DNA of 64,000 nucleotides from Nocardia alni (lineage in GTDB: Bacteria; Actinomycetota; Actinomycetes; Mycobacteriales; Mycobacteriaceae): assembly GCF_019038435.1 (NCBI RefSeq), contig NZ_JAGPOX010000019.1:1-64000 (forward strand), read 5' to 3'. The notes under the pieces are model-generated. The model saw only the letters and a list, made by a program, of their open reading frames with translations, was not told where the DNA came from and did no database searches. Made by a program: the position numbers and the translations under genes. Positions within the stretch are counted from its first letter, which is position 1. Each line of letters opens with the position of its first letter. Below are positions 27,858-38,764 of the stretch, piece by piece.

Positions 27858-29477
27858 GTGCACAGACGCGCCTTGATGAAGGTTGCTGGGGCAGCGGTGT
27901 TGCTGGGTGCGGCGACGAGTGTGACCGGTGGCGGCCGCGCTTCCGCGGATCCGGTGTGGGACGACCTGTTCCGGCACTGGGTTCCGGAAATCTTTGCGCC
28001 CCTTCCCGATCCGGCGGAGCACTCCGAGGCGATAGTCATCGGGTCCGGGTTCGGAGCCGCGGTGACGGCGTTGCGGCTGGCGCAGGCGGGTGTGGCGACC
28101 ACCGTGCTGGAGCGCGGATCGCGCTGGCCCAACGATCCGTGGCGGGAGATCTTCACCGGTGATGACATGCCCGACGGGCGCGGGTTCTGGCATCGCACCG
28201 AATTCACCGGTGTGACCAAGGTGCCCATGCGATTCGCCGATTTCGGCGGGGTGCTGGACGTGACGCCGCTCGACGGAATCGATGTCTGGCACGGCGCCGC
28301 GGTGGGTGGCGGCTCGGTGGTGTTCACCGGGTGCATGCTCGAGCCGCCGCGCCGGTTTTTCGAGCAGATATTCGGCGGCACAGTCGATTACGATGAAATG
28401 GACCGGGTCTACTACCCTCGGGTGCGGCAGATGCTGCGGCTGAGCACGATGCCCGCCGATATCTACAATTCGACGCCGTTCACTCATTCACGGGCCTGGG
28501 ACGATCAGGCTCGCAAGGCCGGCTACACCCCGCAGCCCAGTGACTCCATCTTCAACTGGAACGTCGTTCGCGCTGAATTGTCCGGAGCTACCAGGCCTTC
28601 GGCCACCGCCGCGCGAAGCGACCTGGGCAATTCCAACGGCGCGAAATTCGATCTCAATCAGAATTACCTGAAATACGCTCAGAGTTCCGGCAAGTCGGCG
28701 ATCTTCCCGGGCCATCGGGTCGATGCGATCGCCCAGGATTCCGGCGGCCGTTACGCGGTGACGGTGACCAAACTCGATCCGAACGGCGCGGTCCTGCGCA
28801 AGCGCACTCTCACTTGTGATCGGCTGTTCCTGGGCGCGGGTTCGGTCGGCACCTCCCAGCTGCTGGTGCGTGCCCAGGGCACCGGAGCGCTGCCACACCT
28901 CAACGAGCACGTCGGCGACGGCTGGGGCACCAATGGCGATGTGGTGCTCGCGCGCGGTGAGAGCTCGCTGCGCGGGCTGGGGCAGGGTGTGCCGAGTGCG
29001 AGCCGCATCTTCGACGAGTCCGGTATGCCGCTGACGCTGGAAAGCTGGTACATCCCAGGCATGCCCATGGAGACCGGTGCGCTGGCCTCGCTCGGCCTGG
29101 CCTTCGATACGACCCGCGCCCGCTTCGGCTACGACGCGCGGCACGACACGGTCGGCCTGCGCTGGCCCCGGCGGGCACAGGACCGGATCACGGACGCCTG
29201 TCGTGCCGTCCAGCACCGCATCGCCGAGCGAAGCGGCGCCATGGTCGAATACAACGCCCTGGGCTACGACGCCAACGCGCTGTTCACCGCGCATCCGCTC
29301 GGCGGCGCGGTGCTGGGCCTGGCCACCGACACCTACGGCCGCGTGATCGGGCATCCGGGGCTGTATGTGATGGACGGTGCTGCGGTTCCGGGCAGCACCG
29401 GCACGGTGAATCCGTCGCTGACGATCGCCGCGCTGGCGGAACGCAATATCGAGGCCATCATTCGCGCAGGTCACTGA
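27858..29477 (+). CDS. Cholesterol-oxidase-like GMC flavoprotein, exported
   Basis: 539 residues from GTG 27858, preceded by GGGAGG. The N-terminus carries RR followed by a hydrophobic stretch (HRRALMKVAGAAVLLGAA), a Tat-like signal. FAD motif: IVIGSGFGAAVTALRLAQAG. The C-terminal block TAHPLGGAVLG...GLYVMDGAAVPGSTGTVNPSLTIAALAER matches type I (GMC) cholesterol oxidases, with active-site H479 and N518. It would oxidise 3-beta-hydroxysterols to 3-keto-4-ene products with O2. No KstR-type box was seen upstream. Related sterol oxidases cannot be excluded. Confidence 0.83.
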   Translation: MHRRALMKVAGAAVLLGAATSVTGGGRASADPVWDDLFRHWVPEIFAPLPDPAEHSEAIVIGSGFGAAVTALRLAQAGVATTVLERGSRWPNDPWREIFTGDDMPDGRGFWHRTEFTGVTKVPMRFADFGGVLDVTPLDGIDVWHGAAVGGGSVVFTGCMLEPPRRFFEQIFGGTVDYDEMDRVYYPRVRQMLRLSTMPADIYNSTPFTHSRAWDDQARKAGYTPQPSDSIFNWNVVRAELSGATRPSATAARSDLGNSNGAKFDLNQNYLKYAQSSGKSAIFPGHRVDAIAQDSGGRYAVTVTKLDPNGAVLRKRTLTCDRLFLGAGSVGTSQLLVRAQGTGALPHLNEHVGDGWGTNGDVVLARGESSLRGLGQGVPSASRIFDESGMPLTLESWYIPGMPMETGALASLGLAFDTTRARFGYDARHDTVGLRWPRRAQDRITDACRAVQHRIAERSGAMVEYNALGYDANALFTAHPLGGAVLGLATDTYGRVIGHPGLYVMDGAAVPGSTGTVNPSLTIAALAERNIEAIIRAGH

Positions 29478-29535
29478 CGCCGTCATGGTTGCGGGTTACT
29501 CTCGGCTGGATCATTCATCGCAGAAGGGATCCACT

Positions 29536-30324
29536 GTGTCGCAGCACCGCACCGTGTCGGCGCCGGAGTATCCGCGCAAACCGCCGGTCCTGTGGACCGA
29601 TTTCCTCATGCTGGCGGTGGCCGTGGTGTCCGCGGCGCTGATCTGCTGGGTGGTGATGCTGCGGGTGCCGCGCGAGGCGGTCGACTGGGTCGCGATCGCC
29701 GACTACGTGACCTGTGGAATCTTCGCGCTGGAATTCCTGTGGCGCTGGCGGCGGGCGGACTGGTCGTGGAATTTCCCCTTCGTCTACTGGTACGAGGTCT
29801 TGTGCCTGGTCCCGGTGACCGCCCCGTACTTCCACGAATCCCACGTCCTGCGCGTGGTCGTGCTGCTGGCCCGGCTGCTGCGCGTGGCCGACCGCGCGTT
29901 CGGTGACCGGGTCACCGTGGCGGTGGTCAACCGGTCGATGGGCACGATCGTGGACGTGATCAAGCGGCCGGTCACGATGGCGGTGCTGGAGGAGGTCTCG
30001 GAGGTGCTGCGGGTGGGTGAGTACACCCGCAATATCGCCTCGGCGCTGGAGGAGAACCGCGAGGAACTCGATGCGATGATCCTGGAGGTGATCCAGAGCG
30101 ATCCGCAGATCGGCCGGGTTCGCTACCTGCCCTTCCACGAGGACATCATCCGCGGCATCGCGAATACCGCCTTCCGCGTCATCTTCCAGGTGCTGGCCGA
30201 TCCGCGCATCGATGAGCTGGTGGGGGATGTGTTGCGGGAGAACGTGCATCAGATGCGGCGCGCGGTGCGCGAGGGTGAGCGGGCGCCGGAGACCGTGGAC
30301 AACAAGGTGATCCCGACGGCCTGA
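29536..30324 (+). CDS. Voltage-sensor-like ion-channel family membrane protein, apparently without a pore domain
   Basis: 262 residues from GTG 29536, preceded by GAAGGGA. Four hydrophobic segments: about 20-42, 51-70, 80-96 and 101-117. The fourth carries R106, R113, R116 and R120 in an S4-like helix (VLRVVVLLARLLRVADR), and the second has an acidic residue (E66) as in S2. No pore helix or selectivity filter follows; the last 140 residues are soluble and helical with many acidic residues. The ion-transport family assignment is moderate; a proton-channel or voltage-sensing role is speculation. Confidence 0.6.
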   Translation: MSQHRTVSAPEYPRKPPVLWTDFLMLAVAVVSAALICWVVMLRVPREAVDWVAIADYVTCGIFALEFLWRWRRADWSWNFPFVYWYEVLCLVPVTAPYFHESHVLRVVVLLARLLRVADRAFGDRVTVAVVNRSMGTIVDVIKRPVTMAVLEEVSEVLRVGEYTRNIASALEENREELDAMILEVIQSDPQIGRVRYLPFHEDIIRGIANTAFRVIFQVLADPRIDELVGDVLRENVHQMRRAVREGERAPETVDNKVIPTA

Positions 30325-30343
30325 GCTCGCCCACCCCGCCGGC

Positions 30344-31561
30344 TTACCGCCCCTCGCGAGCCTCCGCGTGCCGCACAGCCTCTCGCGGCTGCGCGTATCG
30401 CAGTGTCTCCCAGGCGATCAGGATTCCCAGCGCCGCGCACAGTATGCCCAGGGCGACGATCGCGGGCACCACCGCGGCGAGCGGGATCAGCGCGAGCAGC
30501 ACCACCGCCGCGGCGATTCGGGGCCACAGCGCCACTTTCGTGGCGTAGTGCCGGAATCCGACGAGTGCGATCAGGTACAGCACCACCCCGCCGTACAGCG
30601 CGTACAGCGGAATCCCGTGCAGCTCATCGCGAAGCGTGTGACCGGCTGCGCCGCCGACAAGTTCGAGCACCTTCTTCAATCCCAGCGACAGCGCGATGAT
30701 CCCGACGACCATCGGGAAATGCCAATAGGTGTAGCAGTTTCGCGCGATCTGGATCTGCCGCGCACCGCTCGCCTCGGCCATCTGCCGCTCCACCACCGCC
30801 GCGCCGACATCGAAGTACGCCCACCACAGCAGCCCGGCGACGGCGAGCCCGAGCAGCGAGCCCACCGCGATCGGCCACGAGATCGGCAGGCCCGCCACGC
30901 CGACGCCGATGGAGACGACCGATTCGCCCAGCGCCACGATGATGATCAGGCCGTGCCGCTCGGCGAAGTGGCCGGCCGAATTGATCCGCCAGTCGTTGCC
31001 CGAGAACAGCGTCCACACCATGTCGCCCGCGACGGCCGCGATCCACAGCCAGATCTGCACGGCGCCGTGCTCGGCCGCGGCGATGATCAGCAGCACGGTG
31101 CCGATCGTGATCGATCCCAACGCCCACCGGGTCACCTGGCCGCGCAACTGCCGGTCCTGCGCGCTGGCACACCAGAACACCCACAGGTGGATCAGCCGGA
31201 TCGCCAGGTAACCCACAGCGAACACCAGCGGGCCGTACCAGCCCCCGGGCAGATCGTGGAATGCCTCCGGGATTGCCAGCGCGACGATCAGCGCCGCGCC
31301 CATGGCCACGAACAGTGCCACCCGGGCGATGCCCTCGTCGGCCTTGATCAAGTTGCCCAGCCAGGCATAGGCGATCCACACCCACCACAGCACCGCCAGC
31401 ACCAGGAAGGCGCGCAGCATGTTCACCGCGGTGGTCTCGTGTGCGGCCAGGTCGGTGACCTGGGTGAAGGCGAACACCAGCACCAGGTCGAAGAACAGTT
31501 CCAGCTGCGTCACCGAGGCATGTTCGGTGAGTGCCTGTATCCGAGATCGCTTGCCGGTCAT
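30344..31561 (-). CDS. Low temperature requirement A (LtrA) family membrane protein
   Basis: 405 residues with about ten to twelve membrane helices. The N-terminal block VTQLELFFDLVLVFAFTQVTDLAA and the later HFAERHGLIIIVALGESVVSIGVG are diagnostic of the LtrA family. Its role is poorly defined: the name comes from a Listeria cold-growth mutant. The C-terminal end is charged (AQPREAVRHAEAREGR). It is convergent with the voltage-sensor-like gene, 19 bases apart. Confidence 0.9.
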   Translation of the reverse strand: MTGKRSRIQALTEHASVTQLELFFDLVLVFAFTQVTDLAAHETTAVNMLRAFLVLAVLWWVWIAYAWLGNLIKADEGIARVALFVAMGAALIVALAIPEAFHDLPGGWYGPLVFAVGYLAIRLIHLWVFWCASAQDRQLRGQVTRWALGSITIGTVLLIIAAAEHGAVQIWLWIAAVAGDMVWTLFSGNDWRINSAGHFAERHGLIIIVALGESVVSIGVGVAGLPISWPIAVGSLLGLAVAGLLWWAYFDVGAAVVERQMAEASGARQIQIARNCYTYWHFPMVVGIIALSLGLKKVLELVGGAAGHTLRDELHGIPLYALYGGVVLYLIALVGFRHYATKVALWPRIAAAVVLLALIPLAAVVPAIVALGILCAALGILIAWETLRYAQPREAVRHAEAREGR

Positions 31562-31632
31562 GCGGATATCGTCGCAGGTGTTCGGCTATTCCGGCAGTAT
31601 TGCGTCGGGTCTGCAATTTCTGCGGCGGCTGC

Positions 31633-32091
31633 TCACTCGGCGCTGTAGTTTTCCCCGTACTGGAACTTCTCGATGAACTCGATCAGGTTTTGCACCGCTT
31701 CTTCATTTGCCCTGGCGATGCCGCGTTTATAGAGGATTCCGGGAATCGGAATCGGCGTTGATATTTCCGAGTGGTACCACACCTCGGTGCCCTCGGTGGA
31801 CTGTTCGATCTCGAACCAGCCCTGACCTCCGCTACCCGCGCCGCTTTCCACGACGCGCCACGCGATTCGATCCGCGGTGCAGTCGTATTCGAGGACCTGG
31901 CGGTCGGAGTGTCCCACAGGGCTGACCGTCGCGTAGACGCGTTTGGGGCGCCCATATTCGTCGCAGGTCGCCAAGCGAACGTCCCTGTGCCAGGGGGACC
32001 AATCCGGAATTCGCTCGACCGCGAGCAGTGCCTCCATCACTTGTTCGGGGCCGATGTCGATGATGAATCGGTGGTCGGTCTTCGTACGCAT
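31633..32091 (-). CDS. SRPBCC family protein (polyketide cyclase/START-like)
   Basis: 152 residues. One SRPBCC domain: N-terminal strand and V-helix FIIDIGPEQVMEALLAVERIPDWSPWHRDV, C-terminal helix ANEEAVQNLIEFIEKF. It belongs to the group often found in multiple copies in mycobacteria and Nocardia. Ligand unknown. It sits 71 bases upstream of ltrA on the same strand, so may be co-transcribed. Confidence 0.8.
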   Translation of the reverse strand: MRTKTDHRFIIDIGPEQVMEALLAVERIPDWSPWHRDVRLATCDEYGRPKRVYATVSPVGHSDRQVLEYDCTADRIAWRVVESGAGSGGQGWFEIEQSTEGTEVWYHSEISTPIPIPGILYKRGIARANEEAVQNLIEFIEKFQYGENYSAE

Positions 32092-32295
32092 AGCCTTTTG
32101 CCCTCCACCCCCCGACTTCTGGCAAGATTGTCCCCAGGGGTCCCACTCGGAGTCAACCGTTCGGTCGGTTCCGCGTGGAACACAGACCGTCCAGTCTGCA
32201 AATGTGGCGCGAACTCGAAACAGATTCGGGCTCCGATGGATTCGATCGCGGGCGGTTGGCTGTGCGGGCGAATGGGTCGTGGCGCCGCATCGGCC

Positions 32296-32487
32296 TCAGC
32301 GGGGGCGCACGACGCAGTCGGGACCGGGGAACAGCAGGGTCTCATGGCCGTCGTCGAATCGTACGATGTATGGTGGCATGCCATCTGCGCCGCGAACTTC
32401 CATGATTTCACCGGTTCGCTCCGGGATGCCGACCGCGCGGCTGTGGACCAATATTCGATCGCCGATCTGTGCCCGCATGGTCCGCAT
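32296..32487 (-). CDS. DUF1918 domain protein
   Basis: 63 residues. MRAQIGDRILVHSRAVG...RTGEIMEVRGADGMPPYIVRFDDGHETLLFPGPDCVV is a complete DUF1918 domain, a small SH3-like beta-barrel common in actinobacteria with unknown function. Two in-frame ATGs (32487 and 32478) are possible starts; neither has a clear ribosome site. Confidence 0.85.
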   Translation of the reverse strand: MRTMRAQIGDRILVHSRAVGIPERTGEIMEVRGADGMPPYIVRFDDGHETLLFPGPDCVVRPR

Positions 32488-32682
32488 TATCCGTTTGCAG
32501 TGATTAATGTCACAAGTTACTCACGGTTCTTCAAGCTGCCCGGTAGGGGTGTTTTGCGCGAGGCGTCCCCCGATCTTCGGCGCGGACAGCTCGCCCGGTA
32601 GAGGTAGCCCGAGGACGACTGGACTCGGGTAGGTACTCTTGGGTGCTGGTAACAGCAGCTAGTCGATTGTGGAGGATCCCTC

Positions 32683-34985
<2,303 letters not shown>

Positions 34986-35004
34986 GCAGCCATCCGCTGA
35001 TGAC

Positions 35005-35037
35005 ACGGCCGTCCGCTCGCACAGAGTGGGCGGCCGT
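35005..35037 (+). terminator. Possible hairpin terminator after asd
   Basis: Seven perfect pairs ACGGCCG/CGGCCGT plus three more with one G-U, 19 bases after the asd stop. The loop is 13 bases and there is no T tract, so this is a moderate candidate. Confidence 0.45.
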
Positions 35038-35060
35038 ATCGGTTCCGAAAGGATCATTCA

Positions 35061-35891
35061 GTGACCGATACCGATTCCTCCTCGACCAGCCGGTTCGATC
35101 GGGGCTTTGCCATGCTCGCGCAGATCGGCGGGAGCGACCCCAGACGGGTGCTGGACAGCATGGCCGATATCGCGCCGGATCTGGCTCGATTGACGATCGA
35201 GTTCGGGTATGCCGACATCTACGGGCGGCCGGGGCTCACGTTGCGGCAGCGGCAGATCGCCAACGTCGCCTCGCTGACCGCGCTCGGTTATGCGGCGCCG
35301 CAGCTGCGTTTCCACATCGATGGGGCGCTCGAGGTCGGGGTGTCGCCGGCTGAAATCGTCGAGGTGATCATGCATATGAGCGTGTATGCCGGATTTCCGG
35401 CCGCGCTGAACGGGCTCGCGGTGGCCAAGGCCGCGTTCGCGGACCGGCCCGAGGCGGGAAACCCCGTGGGGGAGAGTGCTGTTCGCCCGAACGAGTCCGC
35501 GCAGGAGCGGTATGAGCGTGGATCCGGCCTGATCGAGCGCATTTTCGGCGAGCGGGGGACGCGGTCGATCGCGTCGCTGGACGGCATCGCCCCCGACCTC
35601 GGTCGCTACATCGCCGAATTCGCCTACGGCGATGTCTGGTCCCGCCCGGGCCTCGATCTGCAGACCCGCGAGTTTGCCACAGTCGCCGCGTTGACCACAC
35701 TGGGCACCGCGGCAGCCGAACTCCGGATCCATCTGCACGGATTCCTCCAGGTCGGCGGTACTCGCCAGGAGGCCGTCGAGGTGATCATCCAGATGGCGGG
35801 GTACGCCGGATTTCCCGCCGCCTTGAACGGGATGGCAGCTGCCCGTGATGTTTTCAGCGAACGCGATGCCGCGGAGCGGTCCGATAGCTGA
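35061..35891 (+). CDS. Carboxymuconolactone decarboxylase (CMD) family protein with duplicated domain
   Basis: 276 residues made of two similar halves (about 15-125 and 155-270), each with TxRxxxxVAxLTxLG followed by AELRxHxxGxLxxGxxxxExxEVIxxMxxYAGFPAALN. Repeat alignment is visible: LRFHIDGALEVGVSPAEIVEVIMHM and LRIHLHGFLQVGGTRQEAVEVIIQM. The AhpD-type CxxC pair is absent, which favours the decarboxylase/gamma-CMD branch over peroxidase. GTG start after GAAAGGA. Pathway unknown. Confidence 0.85.
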   Translation: MTDTDSSSTSRFDRGFAMLAQIGGSDPRRVLDSMADIAPDLARLTIEFGYADIYGRPGLTLRQRQIANVASLTALGYAAPQLRFHIDGALEVGVSPAEIVEVIMHMSVYAGFPAALNGLAVAKAAFADRPEAGNPVGESAVRPNESAQERYERGSGLIERIFGERGTRSIASLDGIAPDLGRYIAEFAYGDVWSRPGLDLQTREFATVAALTTLGTAAAELRIHLHGFLQVGGTRQEAVEVIIQMAGYAGFPAALNGMAAARDVFSERDAAERSDS

Positions 35892-35909
35892 GTATCGTCC
35901 GAAATCGGC

Positions 35910-36494
35910 TCAGCGCGTGCGTAATCCGTCGAAGACCACCGCGAAGGTGCGGCGGCGTTGTTCGGCGTCGGCGCCGGTGGTGTGGGCAGCCACGAAGGCG
36001 CCCTTGAGGATTCGCATGAGATCGGCGATGTCGATGTCGGAGCGCACGGCGCCCGATGATTGGGCCCGGCGCAGCAGGACGTCGATCGCCGATCTCAATT
36101 CCAACGTGGGCCCCGAGGATTCGAGGCCCTCGCGGCCGCCGACAGCCTCGGCCAGATCGCGTTTGACCCCGCCCTCGACGACCATGTGGTCGAGGTAGTC
36201 GAAGAATGCCCGGCCGGGATCCACGGCCGAACTCAGGGAGCGGGCGTGCTCGAGCATTCGCTCGACGCGGTCCAGCATCGCGGCGTGGAACAGCGCCTCC
36301 TTGGTGGGGAAATGGCGATAGACGGTGCCGGGGCCGACCCCGGCGCGCCGGGCGATCTCGTCCAGGGGCACCGAAATGCCCTCGGCGGCGAAGGCCTCCT
36401 GGGCCGCGGCCAGAACGCGCTCACGATTGCGGCGCGCGTCGGCGCGGAGCGCGCGGCCGGGGGTGGGCGACGTCTTCGCCTGAGTCTCGGTCAC
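35910..36494 (-). CDS. TetR family transcriptional regulator
   Basis: 194 residues. TetR helix-turn-helix at about 20-70: RERVLAAAQEAFAAEGISVPLDEIARRAGVGPGTVYRHFPTKEALF-type sequence, complete. C-terminal ligand domain is of the TetR_C_33-like group. GTG start. It diverges from an NTF2-like gene, 90 bases apart, which it probably controls. The shared region contains two direct CGTTCCG repeats and a TTGACA hexamer at 36518. Confidence 0.9.
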   Translation of the reverse strand: MTETQAKTSPTPGRALRADARRNRERVLAAAQEAFAAEGISVPLDEIARRAGVGPGTVYRHFPTKEALFHAAMLDRVERMLEHARSLSSAVDPGRAFFDYLDHMVVEGGVKRDLAEAVGGREGLESSGPTLELRSAIDVLLRRAQSSGAVRSDIDIADLMRILKGAFVAAHTTGADAEQRRRTFAVVFDGLRTR

Positions 36495-36584
36495 AGCGTG
36501 AGTCTACCGGCGACCCATTGACAAACGGGGCGTGCGTTCCGGATTATAAGCGGGGTAATCGTTCCGTTTATTGAAAGGGTAGAT

Positions 36585-36995
36585 ATGACCGAGAGTTCGG
36601 CACAATCATCGCGCGCGGTCGTCGAGCAGTTGTTCACCCAGTTGGGCACACCCGACGCCACCGCGTTCGCCGACTACATGGCTCAGGACGCGGTATTCGA
36701 GATTCCGTTCGGCATACCCGGCGCCCCCCAGCGCATCGAGGGGCGCGAGGCGATCCGCGAACATCTCGCCGAGCGCTGGTCGAGGATCTCCGGCATCCGG
36801 ATACACGGGGTCTATCCCGAGGTGCACGCCACCGACGATCCGGAGTTGTTCTTCGTGGAGAACGAGGTCGACATGACCCGGCCGGACGGCGTCCGCTCGC
36901 GCAGTCGTACCTCGGTCAACACGGTCCGCGTCCGCGACGGCAAGGTCACGCTGTTCCGCGACTACATGAATACCGGGCGCCAGGCCCGGGACTGA
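36585..36995 (+). CDS. Nuclear transport factor 2-like / SnoaL-like protein
   Basis: 136 residues, one NTF2-fold domain: helical start VEQLFTQLGTPDATAFADYMAQDAVFEIPFG, then the sheet ending in TVRVRDGKVTLFRDYMNTGRQ. Family includes ketosteroid isomerases and polyketide cyclases. Substrate unknown. GAAAGGG precedes the ATG. Divergent from tetR, so probably repressed by it. Confidence 0.85.
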   Translation: MTESSAQSSRAVVEQLFTQLGTPDATAFADYMAQDAVFEIPFGIPGAPQRIEGREAIREHLAERWSRISGIRIHGVYPEVHATDDPELFFVENEVDMTRPDGVRSRSRTSVNTVRVRDGKVTLFRDYMNTGRQARD

Positions 36996-37001
36996 GCCCG
37001 A

Positions 37002-38336
37002 TCATCGGATGCCGGGGGTGCGCGGGTCGGTCCCCAGACAGGCCAGGATCACGCAGCCCGGCGGCGTATCCGCGAACGGCGCCTTCAGCGGAATGTTCAG
37101 GCAGGACAGCACCGTGCAGTTCGGATAGGCGTCGGGTCCGACGCCGAACAGGGCCAGGGTGATGTTCGGATCGATGTAGCTCTTCGGGTCCAGTTGCAGT
37201 GGCGGCTCCACCCACGGCCCCGGGTCCGGAATCGGGGGCCGCTCGAACGCCGCGTACAACCGGCGGAAGAATTCGTGCGACAGTTCGGCCATGTTCTGCA
37301 GCACCCCGGCCGCGCCCTCGGTGGTGCGATCGCCGAACACGCCCGTCCACACCACCGTCAGCCCCAGATCGGGGACGATGAACACATCCTGCAGGCCGAC
37401 TCCCGACATCTGATAGCTGTCCTTGGGCAGGAACGCCGGCAGCTCCGCGCATCCGGCGCCCACCCAGAACAGATACCCGTAGCAGCGGTTGGTGGCCGAG
37501 GGTTGTGTCGCCCTGCGCAGGTACGCCTGCGAGACGATCTGCCGGTTGCCCCAGCGGCCGTCGTTGCTCATCAGCAGGCCGAGTTTGGCCAGATCGTCGG
37601 GCGGGATCAGCAGGTGCGCATAGCCGTAGGTGTGACCGGACCGGTCGCTGGCCCAGTAGTAGTCGCCGCGTTCGATGCCCAGTGGGTCGAACAGCTCGCG
37701 CTGCGCGAAACGCTGCAGCGGCTCGTGGATCGCCAGTTCGATGACGTAGGACAGCAGGTCGACGTTGCGCTGGCTGTAGGAGAACGCGGTGCCGGGCGGA
37801 TTGTCGAAGGGGACGGCCAGCGCCTGCACCGCGCTGTTCGGATCCAGCGGGATGACACCGGTGAGGCCCTCGTTCACCGCGCCGATGTGCAGGCCGGAGG
37901 TCTCGGTGAGCAGATCGGTGACGGTGATCGAACGATGGCGCGCATCACCCAGGCCCGCCGGCAGGTAGTGGCCCACGGGCGCGGTGAGATCGAGTTCGCC
38001 TCGGTCCGAGGCGATTCCGGCCAGCAGCGATACCACGCTCTTGGTGACGCTCCAGACGTTCCACGGGATCGTGCCGGTGACGTTGTTCCGCGGGCCCGTG
38101 CCGACCAGGCAGTTGTTCCGGAATACCTGGACGTTCACCCGGTTGCGGTCGGCGGCGAAGGTGAGGGCGGCCTGGAGGTGTGCCGGATCGAATCCGGCCT
38201 GTTCGGGGGTGACCCGCGGAAACGTTCGTCCGGAGGTGACCGAGCATCGAGCCGGCTCGCCGGTCGCCGCATGGGCGAACGCGGGCGTCACACCGAGCAT
38301 CGCCAGAATGAGGATCGCCCCCATGATGCGGCACAT
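37002..38336 (-). CDS. Secreted serine hydrolase, beta-lactamase class C family
   Basis: 444 residues from ATG 38336. A Sec signal peptide (MGAILILAMLGVTPAFAHA) precedes a beta-lactamase/transpeptidase-like fold. Catalytic Ser-x-x-Lys is in WSVTKSVVSLLAG; the second motif is YSQRN. Similar exported hydrolases act as esterases or D-amino peptidases; the substrate cannot be read. The open frame reaches 38615, but that extension lies before the signal peptide. The alternative ATG 38324 is equally possible. It converges with the NTF2-like gene, six bases apart. Confidence 0.83.
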   Translation of the reverse strand: MCRIMGAILILAMLGVTPAFAHAATGEPARCSVTSGRTFPRVTPEQAGFDPAHLQAALTFAADRNRVNVQVFRNNCLVGTGPRNNVTGTIPWNVWSVTKSVVSLLAGIASDRGELDLTAPVGHYLPAGLGDARHRSITVTDLLTETSGLHIGAVNEGLTGVIPLDPNSAVQALAVPFDNPPGTAFSYSQRNVDLLSYVIELAIHEPLQRFAQRELFDPLGIERGDYYWASDRSGHTYGYAHLLIPPDDLAKLGLLMSNDGRWGNRQIVSQAYLRRATQPSATNRCYGYLFWVGAGCAELPAFLPKDSYQMSGVGLQDVFIVPDLGLTVVWTGVFGDRTTEGAAGVLQNMAELSHEFFRRLYAAFERPPIPDPGPWVEPPLQLDPKSYIDPNITLALFGVGPDAYPNCTVLSCLNIPLKAPFADTPPGCVILACLGTDPRTPGIR

Positions 38337-38764
38337 GGGGTGTAGGTTATCGCGTGCTCCCCGGACAGAATCGAATACGAAACGCGCGCAATCACAATCG
38401 ATATCGAATGCGTACCCGCTGGTCCGAAACGGATAACGCCGCCGGACCGAGGTCCGGCGGCATTCCACCTGCAGCACTACTGCACAGGGTCGCACGGCCA
38501 CGCCTGGCGTGCGGCCCCTGGGTGTCGATGCCCAACATGCGCCTCTCGGCGAGTGGTCGCTCGTAGCGACAAAAGTTGCGGCCCGGGGCTGTCCCGGCAT
38601 CGACAACTGACTCAACCCACCGTCGCGGAGTTCTATTCCCCCGGGACCGATGTGAGCTGGGCCATAGTGAAGTTACGGCGAGTCAGTTGTGAAAGTGAGA
38701 TATAACGCCTGGTCGAGCGCCCATGTCACGGGCTAGCATTCGAAGAAGCCGCGAAGGGGGCCCG
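38337..38764. other. Divergent intergenic region with a long-spaced inverted repeat
   Basis: 428 bases between the serine hydrolase and the AAA ATPase. It contains a perfect 11-bp inverted repeat, ACAACTGACTC (38603-38613) and GAGTCAGTTGT (38680-38690), separated by 66 bases. No small gene is convincing. Confidence 0.55.
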
